This document shows positions 54,425 through 63,072 of a stretch of 64,000 bases of DNA, one piece after another (within the stretch, counting starts at the first letter, position 1; every line of letters begins with the position of its first letter). Made by a program: the position numbers and the translations under genes. The notes below the pieces were generated by a model, which did no database searches, had not been told where the DNA came from, and saw only the letters and a list, made by a program, of their open reading frames with translations. Source of the stretch: Bacteroidota bacterium (GTDB lineage: Bacteria; Bacteroidota; Bacteroidia; NS11-12g; UBA955); contig CANMBF010000006.1 of the NCBI GenBank assembly GCA_947496065.1, positions 1 to 64,000 of the forward strand. The letters run 5' to 3'.

Positions 54425-56361
54425 AGGCAGTAATCATAGGTGGGGGTATTGCTGGCCTAACCATGGCCTTACACCTTCAACGCAACCAATGGGAAGTGGT
54501 GGTTTGTGAAAAAGCAAATAGCCTTAAAACCCGCGGTCATGCTTTCTTAATTAATTATGAAGGGCTCTTAGTGTTGTCAGAATTTTTTAAGGAAACATCC
54601 CATAAATTATTAAAGCAAAGGGTTGATTTATTCAGTTTAAAACGGCCCGATGGGGAGGAAAAAATTAAGATACAATTGATTGATTGGTATTGCATGAAAC
54701 GCATTGATTTGATTGCATTTTTAAATTCGTTTTTTACAAAAAAAACACTCAGAGAAGGCAATGCCTTTTCGCATTTCTTGTACAATGGCGAAAAGGCCAT
54801 TGCTGCTGTATTTGAGAATGGTAGCATGGAATATGGCGATTTGTTTATAGGGGCCGATGGTAGTAATTCTAAAGTGAGACAAGTAATTCATTGCAAAACC
54901 AATTACAGTAAGATTGAAGTAAATGAAGTGGTAGGCACATCGAAAAAGCAATTGAACAATGCGACCAAAGAATTTTTATTTCAAAAAATTCAAAGCGAGG
55001 AAAAAGGACTTGCCTTTGGTTACATACCAGCATCTGAAGACGAGATGGTGTGGTTTATGCAATATGATGTAAAATTATCAAATGGGAAGGAGATTAGTCA
55101 CCCAGAAGAATTAAAAGCTTTTTGTACTGCAATGATGAAGGATTTTCCGGAAGATGTGCATGCGGTTTTAGAGGCTACCGATTTTAGAAATGCCTATATT
55201 TGGAAGACGAGAGATTTTGATTTAATTCCAGGTTTTCATAAAGAAAATGTTGTTTTAATTGGAGATGCTGCGCATTTGGCTTTGCCTTTTACCAGCGCTG
55301 GTACTTCGAACGCCATTGCCGATGCCAAATGTCTTTCTGAATGTCTGCAACATCATGCTAATTTTGAAACGGCTTTTCAAAATTATTACACCCTTCGGTC
55401 AGAAAAAGTTAAGAGTCATATTGAACAAGGGAGAGTACTCAAAAAAATATTTTTAAATCCCCGAAAATACAGTGAACGCGGTTTCCTTATGCCATTGGTT
55501 TCTCAAACTGATAATTATAAAAAATTTAAGGACAAGGAACATTTAACGATCATGTATTTCACCGATCCAATATGCTCTACCTGTTGGATTGCACAGCCTA
55601 TATTAAGAAGATTAGAAGTAGAGTATGGGGCCTATTTAAAATTTGAATATCACATGGGTGGATTATTGCCATCATGGAAAGATTATGCCAGAGGAGAAAT
55701 AAAGACACCCATAGATGCAGCAAAACATTGGGCAGAAGTTAACGATTCTCAGAATATGATTTTAGATGGCGATGTATGGATTGAAGATCCTATACATTCT
55801 TCCTATCCGCCTTCTATAGCTTTCAAAGCTGCACAATTGCAAGACAATGATAAAGCCATTACTTTTTTAAGGCGTTTAAAAGAATTTGTATTTTTAGAAA
55901 AGCGCAACATTACCCGTTGGAAAATAATAGAGAACGCAGCACTTACCAGTGGATTAGATGCAGCATTGCTAAAGAAGGATATTGAAATTAATGGCTTAAA
56001 ATTATTTAAAGAAGATTTGGTCTTAACAAAGGAAATGGAAGTAGTGATGTTCCCAACGTTCTTTTTTTTACAAAATGGAATTATAAAAAATACCATTAAG
56101 GGCTGCGAGACTTATGAAGTTTTTGAAGAAATTATTAAGAAATTATTGCCAGATGTAAAGAAAGAAACAGAGCGCTTATCGCCTGTGGCTATTTTCTCAC
56201 GTTTTCACAACATGACAGAAGATGAATATGCATTTGTAACCTATACGACTATTGAGGAAACGCGTATTATTTTAAATCAATTACATGAACAATTATTCAT
56301 CAATAAATTCTACAGCAAACACGGGGTGGTATGGATGTTTAATTTGAATGCAAGTATCTAG
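54421..56361 (+). CDS. FAD monooxygenase fused to a YjbH/DsbA-like thioredoxin domain
   Basis: A 646-residue two-domain protein in one uninterrupted frame. Residues 1-360 are a p-hydroxybenzoate-hydroxylase-type flavoprotein: dinucleotide-binding IIGGGIAGLTMA at 4-15, GADGSNSKVR near 141, and the FAD GDAAHLALPFTSAGTSNA loop from 281. Residues 372-590 are a thioredoxin-like domain of the Thioredoxin_5/YjbH kind with FTDPICSTCW (Cys385 and Cys388), YHMGGLLPSW and SSYPPSIAFKAAQ. I know no standard enzyme with this pairing. A shared redox reaction on a sulfur-containing product is inference. Coupled to the aminotransferase by a 4-bp overlap. Confidence 0.85.
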   Translation: MKAVIIGGGIAGLTMALHLQRNQWEVVVCEKANSLKTRGHAFLINYEGLLVLSEFFKETSHKLLKQRVDLFSLKRPDGEEKIKIQLIDWYCMKRIDLIAFLNSFFTKKTLREGNAFSHFLYNGEKAIAAVFENGSMEYGDLFIGADGSNSKVRQVIHCKTNYSKIEVNEVVGTSKKQLNNATKEFLFQKIQSEEKGLAFGYIPASEDEMVWFMQYDVKLSNGKEISHPEELKAFCTAMMKDFPEDVHAVLEATDFRNAYIWKTRDFDLIPGFHKENVVLIGDAAHLALPFTSAGTSNAIADAKCLSECLQHHANFETAFQNYYTLRSEKVKSHIEQGRVLKKIFLNPRKYSERGFLMPLVSQTDNYKKFKDKEHLTIMYFTDPICSTCWIAQPILRRLEVEYGAYLKFEYHMGGLLPSWKDYARGEIKTPIDAAKHWAEVNDSQNMILDGDVWIEDPIHSSYPPSIAFKAAQLQDNDKAITFLRRLKEFVFLEKRNITRWKIIENAALTSGLDAALLKKDIEINGLKLFKEDLVLTKEMEVVMFPTFFFLQNGIIKNTIKGCETYEVFEEIIKKLLPDVKKETERLSPVAIFSRFHNMTEDEYAFVTYTTIEETRIILNQLHEQLFINKFYSKHGVVWMFNLNASI

Positions 56362-56529
56362 TTTTTAAGATGGATTGACCATCGTAGTCCAAATTAAGAA
56401 GAAAGCATGTATTTTCTATACCCCTTCTATATTTTTTAAATCACCATGGCGTGTCCATGGCCCAATTCAAAGTGTGATATTAACAATTGGCACTTTCAGT
56501 TGCTTTAAGGGTCTTACTAATTGACGGGC

Positions 56530-56890
56530 TTAGTTGGATAGTTGCGCTGCTGCGATGGTGTATTGAATGGCTGCTTCTAATACTTTCATATGAATGTCCT
56601 TTAAACTTTTGAACTTAATGCAATAATAATTAACTGTGGCTTTGCCAATAGCAGGACCATAGACGCTGGCCAAATAATTTTTATCGGTTATTAACATACC
56701 GAATGGTATGTTTTCCATAGCCTATGTTAGGATTGGATACAACTTTGCCATCACTATTTTTACCATCTAAAAACCATCATTGGGCATGTGGCCTAATTGC
56801 CAAAATGCGATCGTTGAGGGTTTGCAAGTCGCTGCGTTTGGGTTCCGTTTGACTGTCAATATAGGCCTTGATTTGTGCTTCGATGGGCAT
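56530..56890 (-). pseudogene. DUF1801 family pseudogene
   Basis: Three family blocks remain in order: MPIEAQIKAYIDSQTEPKRS with SDLQTLNDRIL from 56890, then after an in-frame TGA, WFLDGKNSDGKVVSNPNIGY, then after a frameshift TDKNYLASVYGPAIGKATV and YYCIKFKSLKDIHMKVLEAA to 56530. Relative to the family as I remember it, the stop replaces one residue and about 25 residues are missing at 56693-56712, where an ACATACC palindrome sits. It follows the NmrA gene by 25 bp. Confidence 0.75.
56693..56712. repeat. ACATACC-family palindrome copy 5, at a gene breakpoint
   Basis: AACATACC (56693-56700) and GGTATGTT (56705-56712) pair perfectly around GAAT. It sits exactly where the DUF1801 pseudogene loses about 25 codons and changes frame. 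Confidence 0.65.
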
Positions 56891-56915
56891 AGGATTGATG
56901 CCTGGCAATAACACC

Positions 56916-57821
56916 TTAACGATTGGTTATATTCGCTTCAAGTAAAAACGATTTAACAGATGCCCAATGAATGTTGGCATATCGATCGTTATCATACTTT
57001 TGAAAAATTATCCTACCTTCCATCATATCTCTCATGTATTGCATGCCTTGCCAAGCGGGATAAAGTTCTCCGTTTGAAGGTGAAATAAATTTAGTTACAC
57101 GAATGAGAAAATTTAAAAGACCAATGCCACCGGGTTTCAATAGTTTAAATTTTGTTGTTGTTAGTTCAGTAAGCAGTTTTACAAATTGATGACAAGAAAG
57201 CCTATCGCCAGCAATTCTTAAATATCTTGGCGTGTTGTCATCCATTGCGGCTTCTGCAGTGAAATTTGCAACGTTATAAGTGGTGGTCAATTCTATGATT
57301 TGATCGGCATTTCCCCAACATAAAATTCTTTTCTGTTTAAAAAGGATTAATGGCATATCGGTGGTTAATAAATCCATAAAAGGCCCATTAAATATAGTTG
57401 TTGCCTTGATTGGTTGTTTGTCAAGATAGCTATGAAATGTTCTTCTTAAGTCTAAATTTCTATTTTTACCGGCTTTTAAGTTGGTGAAATCAATGGAATA
57501 ATCGCTTGGTATAAATCTTTGGACGTTTGCATCAATGGCAGCGTCTAAAAATATTTTTTGAGCGTCCATTATCGATTCACTTAAGCCGGCCAAAGCTGAT
57601 ACAAGGCAATGAGCGCCTATACAATGCTTTGAAATTTCGGCTTTATTTTTTGTGTCAACTTGAAATACTTTAACACCTTTTTGTTCTAATTCTTTTATTT
57701 TTATTGGGTCTGTTTCTAAACGTACAATTGCTCTTATTTTGGCACCTTTAGCTAATAAGGCAGTTACAATTTTACTGCCTAAATTTCCTGTTGCGCCTGC
57801 AACTACTATTATTTTTTTCAT
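56916..57821 (-). CDS. NmrA family NAD(P)-binding protein
   Basis: Rossmann-fold atypical SDR of 301 residues. Nucleotide-binding VVAGATGNLGSKIV at 6-19, then KIRAIVRLETDP near 31, which supplies the 2'-phosphate-binding arginine. The family's usual catalytic Tyr-x3-Lys is not evident, as in many NmrA-like redox sensors. It lies 40 bp downstream of the cupin gene and upstream of the DUF1801 pseudogene, all on one strand. Confidence 0.88.
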   Translation of the reverse strand: MKKIIVVAGATGNLGSKIVTALLAKGAKIRAIVRLETDPIKIKELEQKGVKVFQVDTKNKAEISKHCIGAHCLVSALAGLSESIMDAQKIFLDAAIDANVQRFIPSDYSIDFTNLKAGKNRNLDLRRTFHSYLDKQPIKATTIFNGPFMDLLTTDMPLILFKQKRILCWGNADQIIELTTTYNVANFTAEAAMDDNTPRYLRIAGDRLSCHQFVKLLTELTTTKFKLLKPGGIGLLNFLIRVTKFISPSNGELYPAWQGMQYMRDMMEGRIIFQKYDNDRYANIHWASVKSFLLEANITNR

Positions 57822-57861
57822 TTAAGCTTTCAATAAAAAGGATAGGACTTATTTTACTAAA

Positions 57862-58554
57862 TTAATGTTTGTGTTTGTGGTCATGGGAATGGTTGTGATC
57901 ATGGGAATGATTGTTTTCTTTTTTATCAAAAGGGAAATAATCAATCACATCATATTTCCATACATTGGTTGGAAATATCACGACAAGGTTTGCTGTTTTT
58001 CTGCCAATATTTTTAAAGGCATGCGGCACCATAGAAGGAATATTAATGATGTATGGGGCTTTAACGGTAAACATGGTATCACCCAGCGCATAGAGTATTT
58101 CTCCTTCTAGAAGCACATGGGATTCTTCTCCTTCGTGTGTATGCATTGGTGGCGCTCCGCCAGGAAATGTTTCAGTAATGCCAATGACCAAGTTTTGATA
58201 TCCGTTCTTATGGCCTTCCATCACATGCACATATTCGCCGGCTCCCGGATTAATAACAGGTAGATCCTCAACTTTTTTGACATAATCTTTCCAATATTTC
58301 ATGTTAGAGGTTTCGTAACCCGATGGAATCGTCCTTCTTTCAAGGACCTTAAAAGAATGGTGTTGTGCATGAAGGTATTCGATGATAGAGTCAGGAACGG
58401 TTTTGACTTCTTGTACCAGATTTGATATTGAAAATGTTTCTTTAATAGAGTCTTTAAGATTAGCGTCTGTATTGATTTTATTCGCCTTATTTAAACAAGA
58501 ATTGAAGAATAATGTAGTGACAATTCCTGCAATTAATACGGTCGTTTTTTTCAT
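57862..58554 (-). CDS. Cupin lipoprotein with histidine-rich tail
   Basis: Exported 230-residue protein. Lipoprotein signal ends FFNSC (Cys20). A cupin barrel occupies about 110-205 with the metal-site motifs PPMHTHEGEESHVLLEGE (His137, His139, Glu143 region) and VPHAF near 183. The last 16 residues contain eight histidines with intervening Ser, Asp and Lys (NHSHDHNHSHDHKHKH), a metal-binding tail. It probably binds a transition metal in the periplasm; enzyme activity is unknown. NmrA follows by 40 bp. Confidence 0.8.
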   Translation of the reverse strand: MKKTTVLIAGIVTTLFFNSCLNKANKINTDANLKDSIKETFSISNLVQEVKTVPDSIIEYLHAQHHSFKVLERRTIPSGYETSNMKYWKDYVKKVEDLPVINPGAGEYVHVMEGHKNGYQNLVIGITETFPGGAPPMHTHEGEESHVLLEGEILYALGDTMFTVKAPYIINIPSMVPHAFKNIGRKTANLVVIFPTNVWKYDVIDYFPFDKKENNHSHDHNHSHDHKHKH

Positions 58555-58821
58555 TTTATTTTGATTGATTAAAGCGAAATTAAAACTTAAAATTGAGAAA
58601 AACTAAAACAGTGGAATAGAATCAGAATCTGACTGTTTTTGAACTTGCCTGAAAAGAAAACCATTGTAAAAAATACTTGCCATGGCTTACTTCCATCGCC
58701 CAATTTCCAACTATTTTGTGCGTTTGTTTTCTTATGGCAGTATCACATAAGGTGGTTAAGTTATAAAAAAAACAGCTAAAGTAACTTACTTTAGCTGTTC
58801 CTATCAATAGGCTGTTAATGC

Positions 58822-59556
58822 TTATTTTGAAGCGTCATTATAAATTGTAATGGCTGGGGTACCCAATACGCCGGCATCTACCATTATTTTTTTAAGTGCT
58901 GGATTAGCTAATCTTGCTTTTGCTTTGGTTATATCAGATACCTCAAAAACAACATAGACTAAATTGGGGTCATCCACACCCTGTCCAAGAAATAAATCGT
59001 TCATACCATTTTCGGCTCTTGTGGCGGTTCCTTCGGCATCATATCCTTTAAGCCAAACATCAAAATCCTTTACTTTATGGACGATTTCCACACGGATGCC
59101 GTCTGTTTTTTGATTTTCTGCATTGTATCTTATTATGCTATAGAAATTTGCTATAGGTTTAGAAATTACACCTAGTTTTCCCATAACCTCCTTTAATCTC
59201 GGATCAATAATAAATAATTTTGCTTTTTCCATATCTGGCGTTGCAAAAGACATTTTAATGTCATTGGGTTTATCTGAAGATTTTTCAAGCGATATAAAAG
59301 ATAAGCCACTTGCCTGTCTTGCGGCTGAATCATTATTAAAACCTGGACGCCATAAACTGTAATCTTTTATGCCATGATAAATAACTAACATATTCATTGG
59401 TAGCGAGGGACCAGTTTTAATAGGCTCTGCAACGGTTGTTGTTGCACTGTCTGCGTTTTCTGCTGTCGTAGTTGTTGTTTTGTTGCCATTGTTGCAAGAC
59501 ATTATAACTAACGTTATACTCAATGCAATTAATAAATTGATTTTTTTCATTTTCAT
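58822..59556 (-). CDS. Lipoprotein with two dimeric alpha/beta-barrel repeats
   Basis: A 244-residue lipoprotein (LVIMSC, Cys21) with a threonine/alanine-rich linker (about 24-50). Then come two related halves: HGIKDYSLWRPGFNNDSAAR near 61-80 and HKVKDFDVWLKGYDAEGTAT near 159-178. Each is followed by a DPN/KPNDIKMSF or DPNLVYVVF strand and by LKEVMGKLGVISKP or LKKIMVDAGVLGTP. These are ferredoxin-like (ABM-type) repeats. Function unknown. The 560 bp upstream contain no gene that I can support. Confidence 0.7.
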   Translation of the reverse strand: MKMKKINLLIALSITLVIMSCNNGNKTTTTTAENADSATTTVAEPIKTGPSLPMNMLVIYHGIKDYSLWRPGFNNDSAARQASGLSFISLEKSSDKPNDIKMSFATPDMEKAKLFIIDPRLKEVMGKLGVISKPIANFYSIIRYNAENQKTDGIRVEIVHKVKDFDVWLKGYDAEGTATRAENGMNDLFLGQGVDDPNLVYVVFEVSDITKAKARLANPALKKIMVDAGVLGTPAITIYNDASK

Positions 59557-60120
59557 TTTTTTTATATTGCCTACTCTTAACGGTTTTCGGCTTCTCCGTT
59601 TTTTTAATTAATAATACATGTTACAGTATTTATGCAGTAATGCCAAACACACAGCATATATTGGTTTAATTTGCACGGAAATTATGCTAAAAAATTTGAA
59701 CATAAAAATATATTTAACAAATTCAAACCTTGTATTATAATAGTACCAAACACCAATAGCAAAAAAACATTGTTATGAGTAGCTTTAAAGAGGATAATAG
59801 AATTTAATTTCTCAAAAGAATGGGATGAAGAAAAATAAAATTGGACAATATTTTGCGTTTAAAATATTGATTCCACTTGCAATCTAGCAGTCTATTAAGT
59901 TTCATGATTGTGCTAGCTGACTATAGATAAGACTGTAAAAAAATGCTTGTGTCAAACGAACCGATTAAAAACAGATGCAATTAAAAACTTAATATTGCTA
60001 TTCACAGGAGGGCATGTTCGTGCTTTTTGAAAGCAGAATTTGATATCGTTTTTCTGATGGCTTCGTTCCATGCATGTTTTATTTTGCATTTTTGAATAAC
60101 ACAAAAAACGGCAATGTCGA

Positions 60121-60222
60121 TTAGTTGCGTGTATTGTCATTGCCCTTTTTTACCGCAATGGCAAAAGCAACACCAAATAACAGTGTAATAAGTGATGCGA
60201 AGTAGGGGATTAAATCAGTCAT
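60121..60222 (-). CDS. 33-residue membrane microprotein
   Basis: ATG at 60222 opens a 33-codon frame, MTDLIPYFASLITLLFGVAF then AIAVKKGNDNTRN, ending at 60121. It is one transmembrane helix with a short basic tail, a topology typical of regulatory microproteins. Its start overlaps the end of the 61-residue gene by 8 bp, so it is likely translated by coupling. It is too short for routine gene calling. Confidence 0.55.
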   Translation of the reverse strand: MTDLIPYFASLITLLFGVAFAIAVKKGNDNTRN

Positions 60223-60400
60223 TCTTGGAATTGTTAATTAATTTTAGATAAATACCAAAAGCCAAAATGGAAGGAACCCAAATACCAATAAAGCTCCCAT
60301 CTGCTTTTTGACCTTGAAAATAGAGAATTTCTGAGAATATTAAGGATAAGAATGCAGCTACAAAAAGTAATTTGTCTGCCATTGTAAATTTTTTAAACAT
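60215..60400 (-). CDS. Small two-helix membrane protein
   Basis: A 61-residue protein: basic start (MFKKFTMADK), hydrophobic segment 11-27, a QGQKADGSFIG loop and a second segment 38-53 ending YLKLINNS. I recall similar uncharacterised small proteins in Bacteroidetes but cannot name the family. It overlaps the 33-residue microprotein. Its promoter region carries two tandem AAAATATATTTT palindromes. Confidence 0.65.
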   Translation of the reverse strand: MFKKFTMADKLLFVAAFLSLIFSEILYFQGQKADGSFIGIWVPSILAFGIYLKLINNSKND

Positions 60401-60428
60401 TTTTTGAATCTAATTTTCTGTAAAATTA

Positions 60429-60456
60429 CAAAAATATATTTTAAAAAATATATTTT
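60429..60456 (-). promoter_or_regulatory. -7 element overlapped by two tandem AT palindromes
   Basis: TATTTTTG on the minus strand (60429-60436) fits TAnnTTTG about 30 bases before the small-membrane-protein gene. The 12-bp palindrome AAAATATATTTT occurs at 60431-60442 and again at 60445-60456, so a repressor bound there would block the promoter. No -33 TTG is seen. The rest of 60457-60659 is AT-rich without a gene. Confidence 0.4.
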
Positions 60457-60659
60457 AATTTTTTTTATTTTAAAAAATAAAGTAAATGTTGGATTTAATA
60501 TGCGGGCACCTCAAAAACATTGCAATAAACGATATATTTAACTAATTTCAGATTAAATTATAAACTGCATGTCGTCAAATAATTAACAACTTTGTGTTTG
60601 CTTTCACCGGCAATTAAATGCCGTTTCAGTAAGAAACAAAGTAGCGATTGATTTAGTTC

Positions 60660-60831
60660 TTATAGGATCTCATTGAACAAAATAAAGCCAATCATTTTTT
60701 CATTTTTAAAAAATATCGCGGCGTGGTGGCCAAAATTATTGAGGGCCATAGGTTGTCCTTTGCGTAAAATTGAACCATACACCTTATTTGCCGGTGCATT
60801 GATGCTAACATTTTACTGTAATTTATTCATA
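60660..60831 (-). pseudogene. Possible relic of an SRPBCC-domain gene
   Basis: From an ATG at 60831 the frame reads MNKLQ, a TAA, then NVSINAPANKVYGSILRKGQ and further open sequence to 60660. The NVSINAPANKVY segment resembles the first strand of SRPBCC/START-like proteins. The rest is not recognised. Weakly supported. Confidence 0.35.
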
Positions 60832-60877
60832 TATGTAAAATAATGAAGGAAGGTATTTGTATTTAGGACAGTAATTG

Positions 60878-61714
60878 TTAATTACTATTGCTGACTTGTA
60901 ATTGAAAGATGCGAGGGAGACTAATGATGGAATTTCTGTCGTTTGTAAATTGCGAAAGGTCTTTTGATATGGCTTCACATTCTTCTTCATTGGCAGTTTT
61001 TGACTCAAGTATTGAACTTCTAATTGCCTCAAAGGTAAGTGACGCTATTTGCTTACCTGGGCCTTTCATAAATACAGGTAGTTGCACGGATAATTCTGTA
61101 ACTTTGAAACCAGCTTCCCTGCAAAGTTGAGGAAGTTTTGGGCCGATGCAGGAATCGCACCCTCTGGCAATAGCTGAAGCTGAATATAATTGCGTGTAGC
61201 GGTCGAAGCCGTCATTTTGGGGATAACTGAAGCTTCCCATAAAGTCAACATCTTCAATTAATAGCGATCCACCTTCTTTCAGCATAGATTTTATTCTTGA
61301 AAGCGCTTTTAAAGGATCTTTCAAATGAGAAAGTAAAAATCTTGCGAGTATCCAGTCAAAGGAACCTGCAGCAGGCATGTTTGCGCTTTGCTCTATGTCC
61401 CATAATTCAAATAAGTGACTTTCCTTTAAATAGCCGGCCATTTTCAATTCTTCTGCGGCCATACTCAACATTTCAGGGTCACTGTCCATTCCCCACAATT
61501 CACTTTCTGGGTGAAGATGAGGAAGTATTCTTTTAAGCAGGGCTCCGCTGCCACATCCAAGGTCCAAACCACGTGATTTTGTTTTGAATAGGCCTACCTG
61601 TGTTAGAAATGAGAAGGAGCCTTGCCAGGTGGATTCCGCCAGCACTTCTAGCCTTGCGGCTCCTGCTATACTTCCATTAATAATGTAGGTCTTTGGTGTT
61701 GTTTGTTTGTTCAT
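60878..61714 (-). CDS. Class I SAM-dependent methyltransferase
   Basis: Soluble 278-residue methyltransferase. SAM motif I GLDLGCGSGALL near 49-60, the acidic GMDSDPEML near 75, and FDWILARFLLSHL near 119-131 are intact. The N-terminal YIINGSIAGAARLEVLAEST resembles the start of small-molecule N/O-methyltransferases. Substrate unknown. It is 62 bp downstream of the second methyltransferase on the same strand, and a shared biosynthetic task is possible. Confidence 0.88.
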   Translation of the reverse strand: MNKQTTPKTYIINGSIAGAARLEVLAESTWQGSFSFLTQVGLFKTKSRGLDLGCGSGALLKRILPHLHPESELWGMDSDPEMLSMAAEELKMAGYLKESHLFELWDIEQSANMPAAGSFDWILARFLLSHLKDPLKALSRIKSMLKEGGSLLIEDVDFMGSFSYPQNDGFDRYTQLYSASAIARGCDSCIGPKLPQLCREAGFKVTELSVQLPVFMKGPGKQIASLTFEAIRSSILESKTANEEECEAISKDLSQFTNDRNSIISLPRIFQLQVSNSN

Positions 61715-61775
61715 ACAGATAAATTATATAAGAAATGGGGTAATTATTAATTTTATAGCTAAGTCCGATACCATG

Positions 61776-62855
61776 TTATTTGTCAGATTGTTTTCCAACC
61801 TCCAGGATACTAAACATAGGGGAGCTCGTTTTTAATACATTCATGACTTTTAAATCTGCTTTTATCAGCAGTTGTTTCCATTCTTTTTCTGTGCGCTCGC
61901 GGCCTCCTGTAATAGCAAGCATATTGATATCAAAAAATTTGCCCATATCATATCCATTGCCTTCTAAAATTATTGCTTCAATAATTAGTAATTTACTTTC
62001 AGGTTTCATGGCACTATGAACATTCTTTAAAATGGCCACACATTGCTCGTCATTCCAGTCGTGCAGAATTTTTTTCATAATATAGCAATCGGCATCTGCC
62101 GGCACACTTTCAAAAAAGCTGCCTTTTTCAAATATGCATCTCTCGGCTAATTGCATATTTTTTATGCGCTCATTGGCCTCCAATTCCATATAAACTTCAT
62201 CGTAAATGATTCCCTTTACAGAGGTTGAATGGGTCAATATGGTTGTTAATAAGCCGCCATTACCGCCTCCAATGTCAACGATGGTGTTATGAGTTGAAAA
62301 ACGATATTCCTGTAGGATACTTTGAACAGATGATTCGGTAAGGCCACTCATGGCTTTGCCAAAGTTTTTTCCTTGCTCAGGGTTTGCATCAAAATATTTC
62401 CATACATCCATGCCGTACAAATTGTCAAAGGCAATGCCTCCTGTCTTGACGCTGTAAATTAAATTGCCCCAAGCTGCATAATGCTCACTGAGCTGAGCTA
62501 TTGCGTATGCTTTTAAAGACCCCTGCACATCACTTCTCAATGTATTACCAATAGAAGTGAGTTCAAATTCATGTTTGTTGTTTTCTGTAAAAACACCAAT
62601 GCTGCACAAGGCACGCATTAAACGATACAATGCGCCGGCATTGCAATGCGCTTCAATACTGAGTTCTTCTATGGTTTTAGGTTTTGCCGCTAGCAGGTCT
62701 GCAATATTAAGATTGGCAGCCACCGCTATGCAGCAGGGAGTCCAAAAGCCGGTGATCATATTCAGCATTTGCAGCGATGCCTTTTGATTGTTATTAACGC
62801 CATCGGAGGTCCATCCTAAAGAGGGAACGCTATCCTTACTATTTTCAATTGTCAT
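61776..62855 (-). CDS. O-methyltransferase, acetylserotonin/PF00891-type
   Basis: A 359-residue enzyme with an N-terminal winged-helix dimerisation domain (about 25-115: LLAAKPKTIEELSIEAHCNA, then LYRLMRALCSIGVF). The SAM-binding half has VDIGGGNGGLL near 193, the MKKILHDWNDEQCVAIL catalytic-base segment near 260-276 (His266), and GRERTEKEW near 318. Such enzymes methylate hydroxyls of phenolic, polyketide or carotenoid-like products. Together with the adjacent methyltransferase and SDR it suggests a small biosynthetic or modification cluster. Confidence 0.9.
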   Translation of the reverse strand: MTIENSKDSVPSLGWTSDGVNNNQKASLQMLNMITGFWTPCCIAVAANLNIADLLAAKPKTIEELSIEAHCNAGALYRLMRALCSIGVFTENNKHEFELTSIGNTLRSDVQGSLKAYAIAQLSEHYAAWGNLIYSVKTGGIAFDNLYGMDVWKYFDANPEQGKNFGKAMSGLTESSVQSILQEYRFSTHNTIVDIGGGNGGLLTTILTHSTSVKGIIYDEVYMELEANERIKNMQLAERCIFEKGSFFESVPADADCYIMKKILHDWNDEQCVAILKNVHSAMKPESKLLIIEAIILEGNGYDMGKFFDINMLAITGGRERTEKEWKQLLIKADLKVMNVLKTSSPMFSILEVGKQSDK

Positions 62856-63072
62856 TACCTTCTTTGTTTTTTATTGTTTTTTGTGGCATTAAGCAGACTA
62901 GTTATGGTATGGCTGATTCTTATGCAATACAAAAGCATTCTGCCGGTAATACTTTTTATAAGAATTTATATGAATTTTATATGACCTAATTGCTGTATTA
63001 TTTAATACTGCATTGAAAAAACCATTCAGGCAGAAATAATCTATAGTTTATTTTTAGAATTAGTTAAATTGA

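Noticed and set aside
58622-58807. A 61-codon minus-strand frame between the cupin and the repeat lipoprotein
   Set aside because: No signal, family pattern or conserved spacing; composition resembles non-coding DNA.
59557-60120. Search for a gene in the 560-bp gap, including a 20-codon frame at about 59826 and the 59952-60140 minus frame
   Set aside because: Only short frames broken by stops; one short stretch reads like coding sequence (AWNEAIRKTISNSAFKKH) but cannot be assigned.
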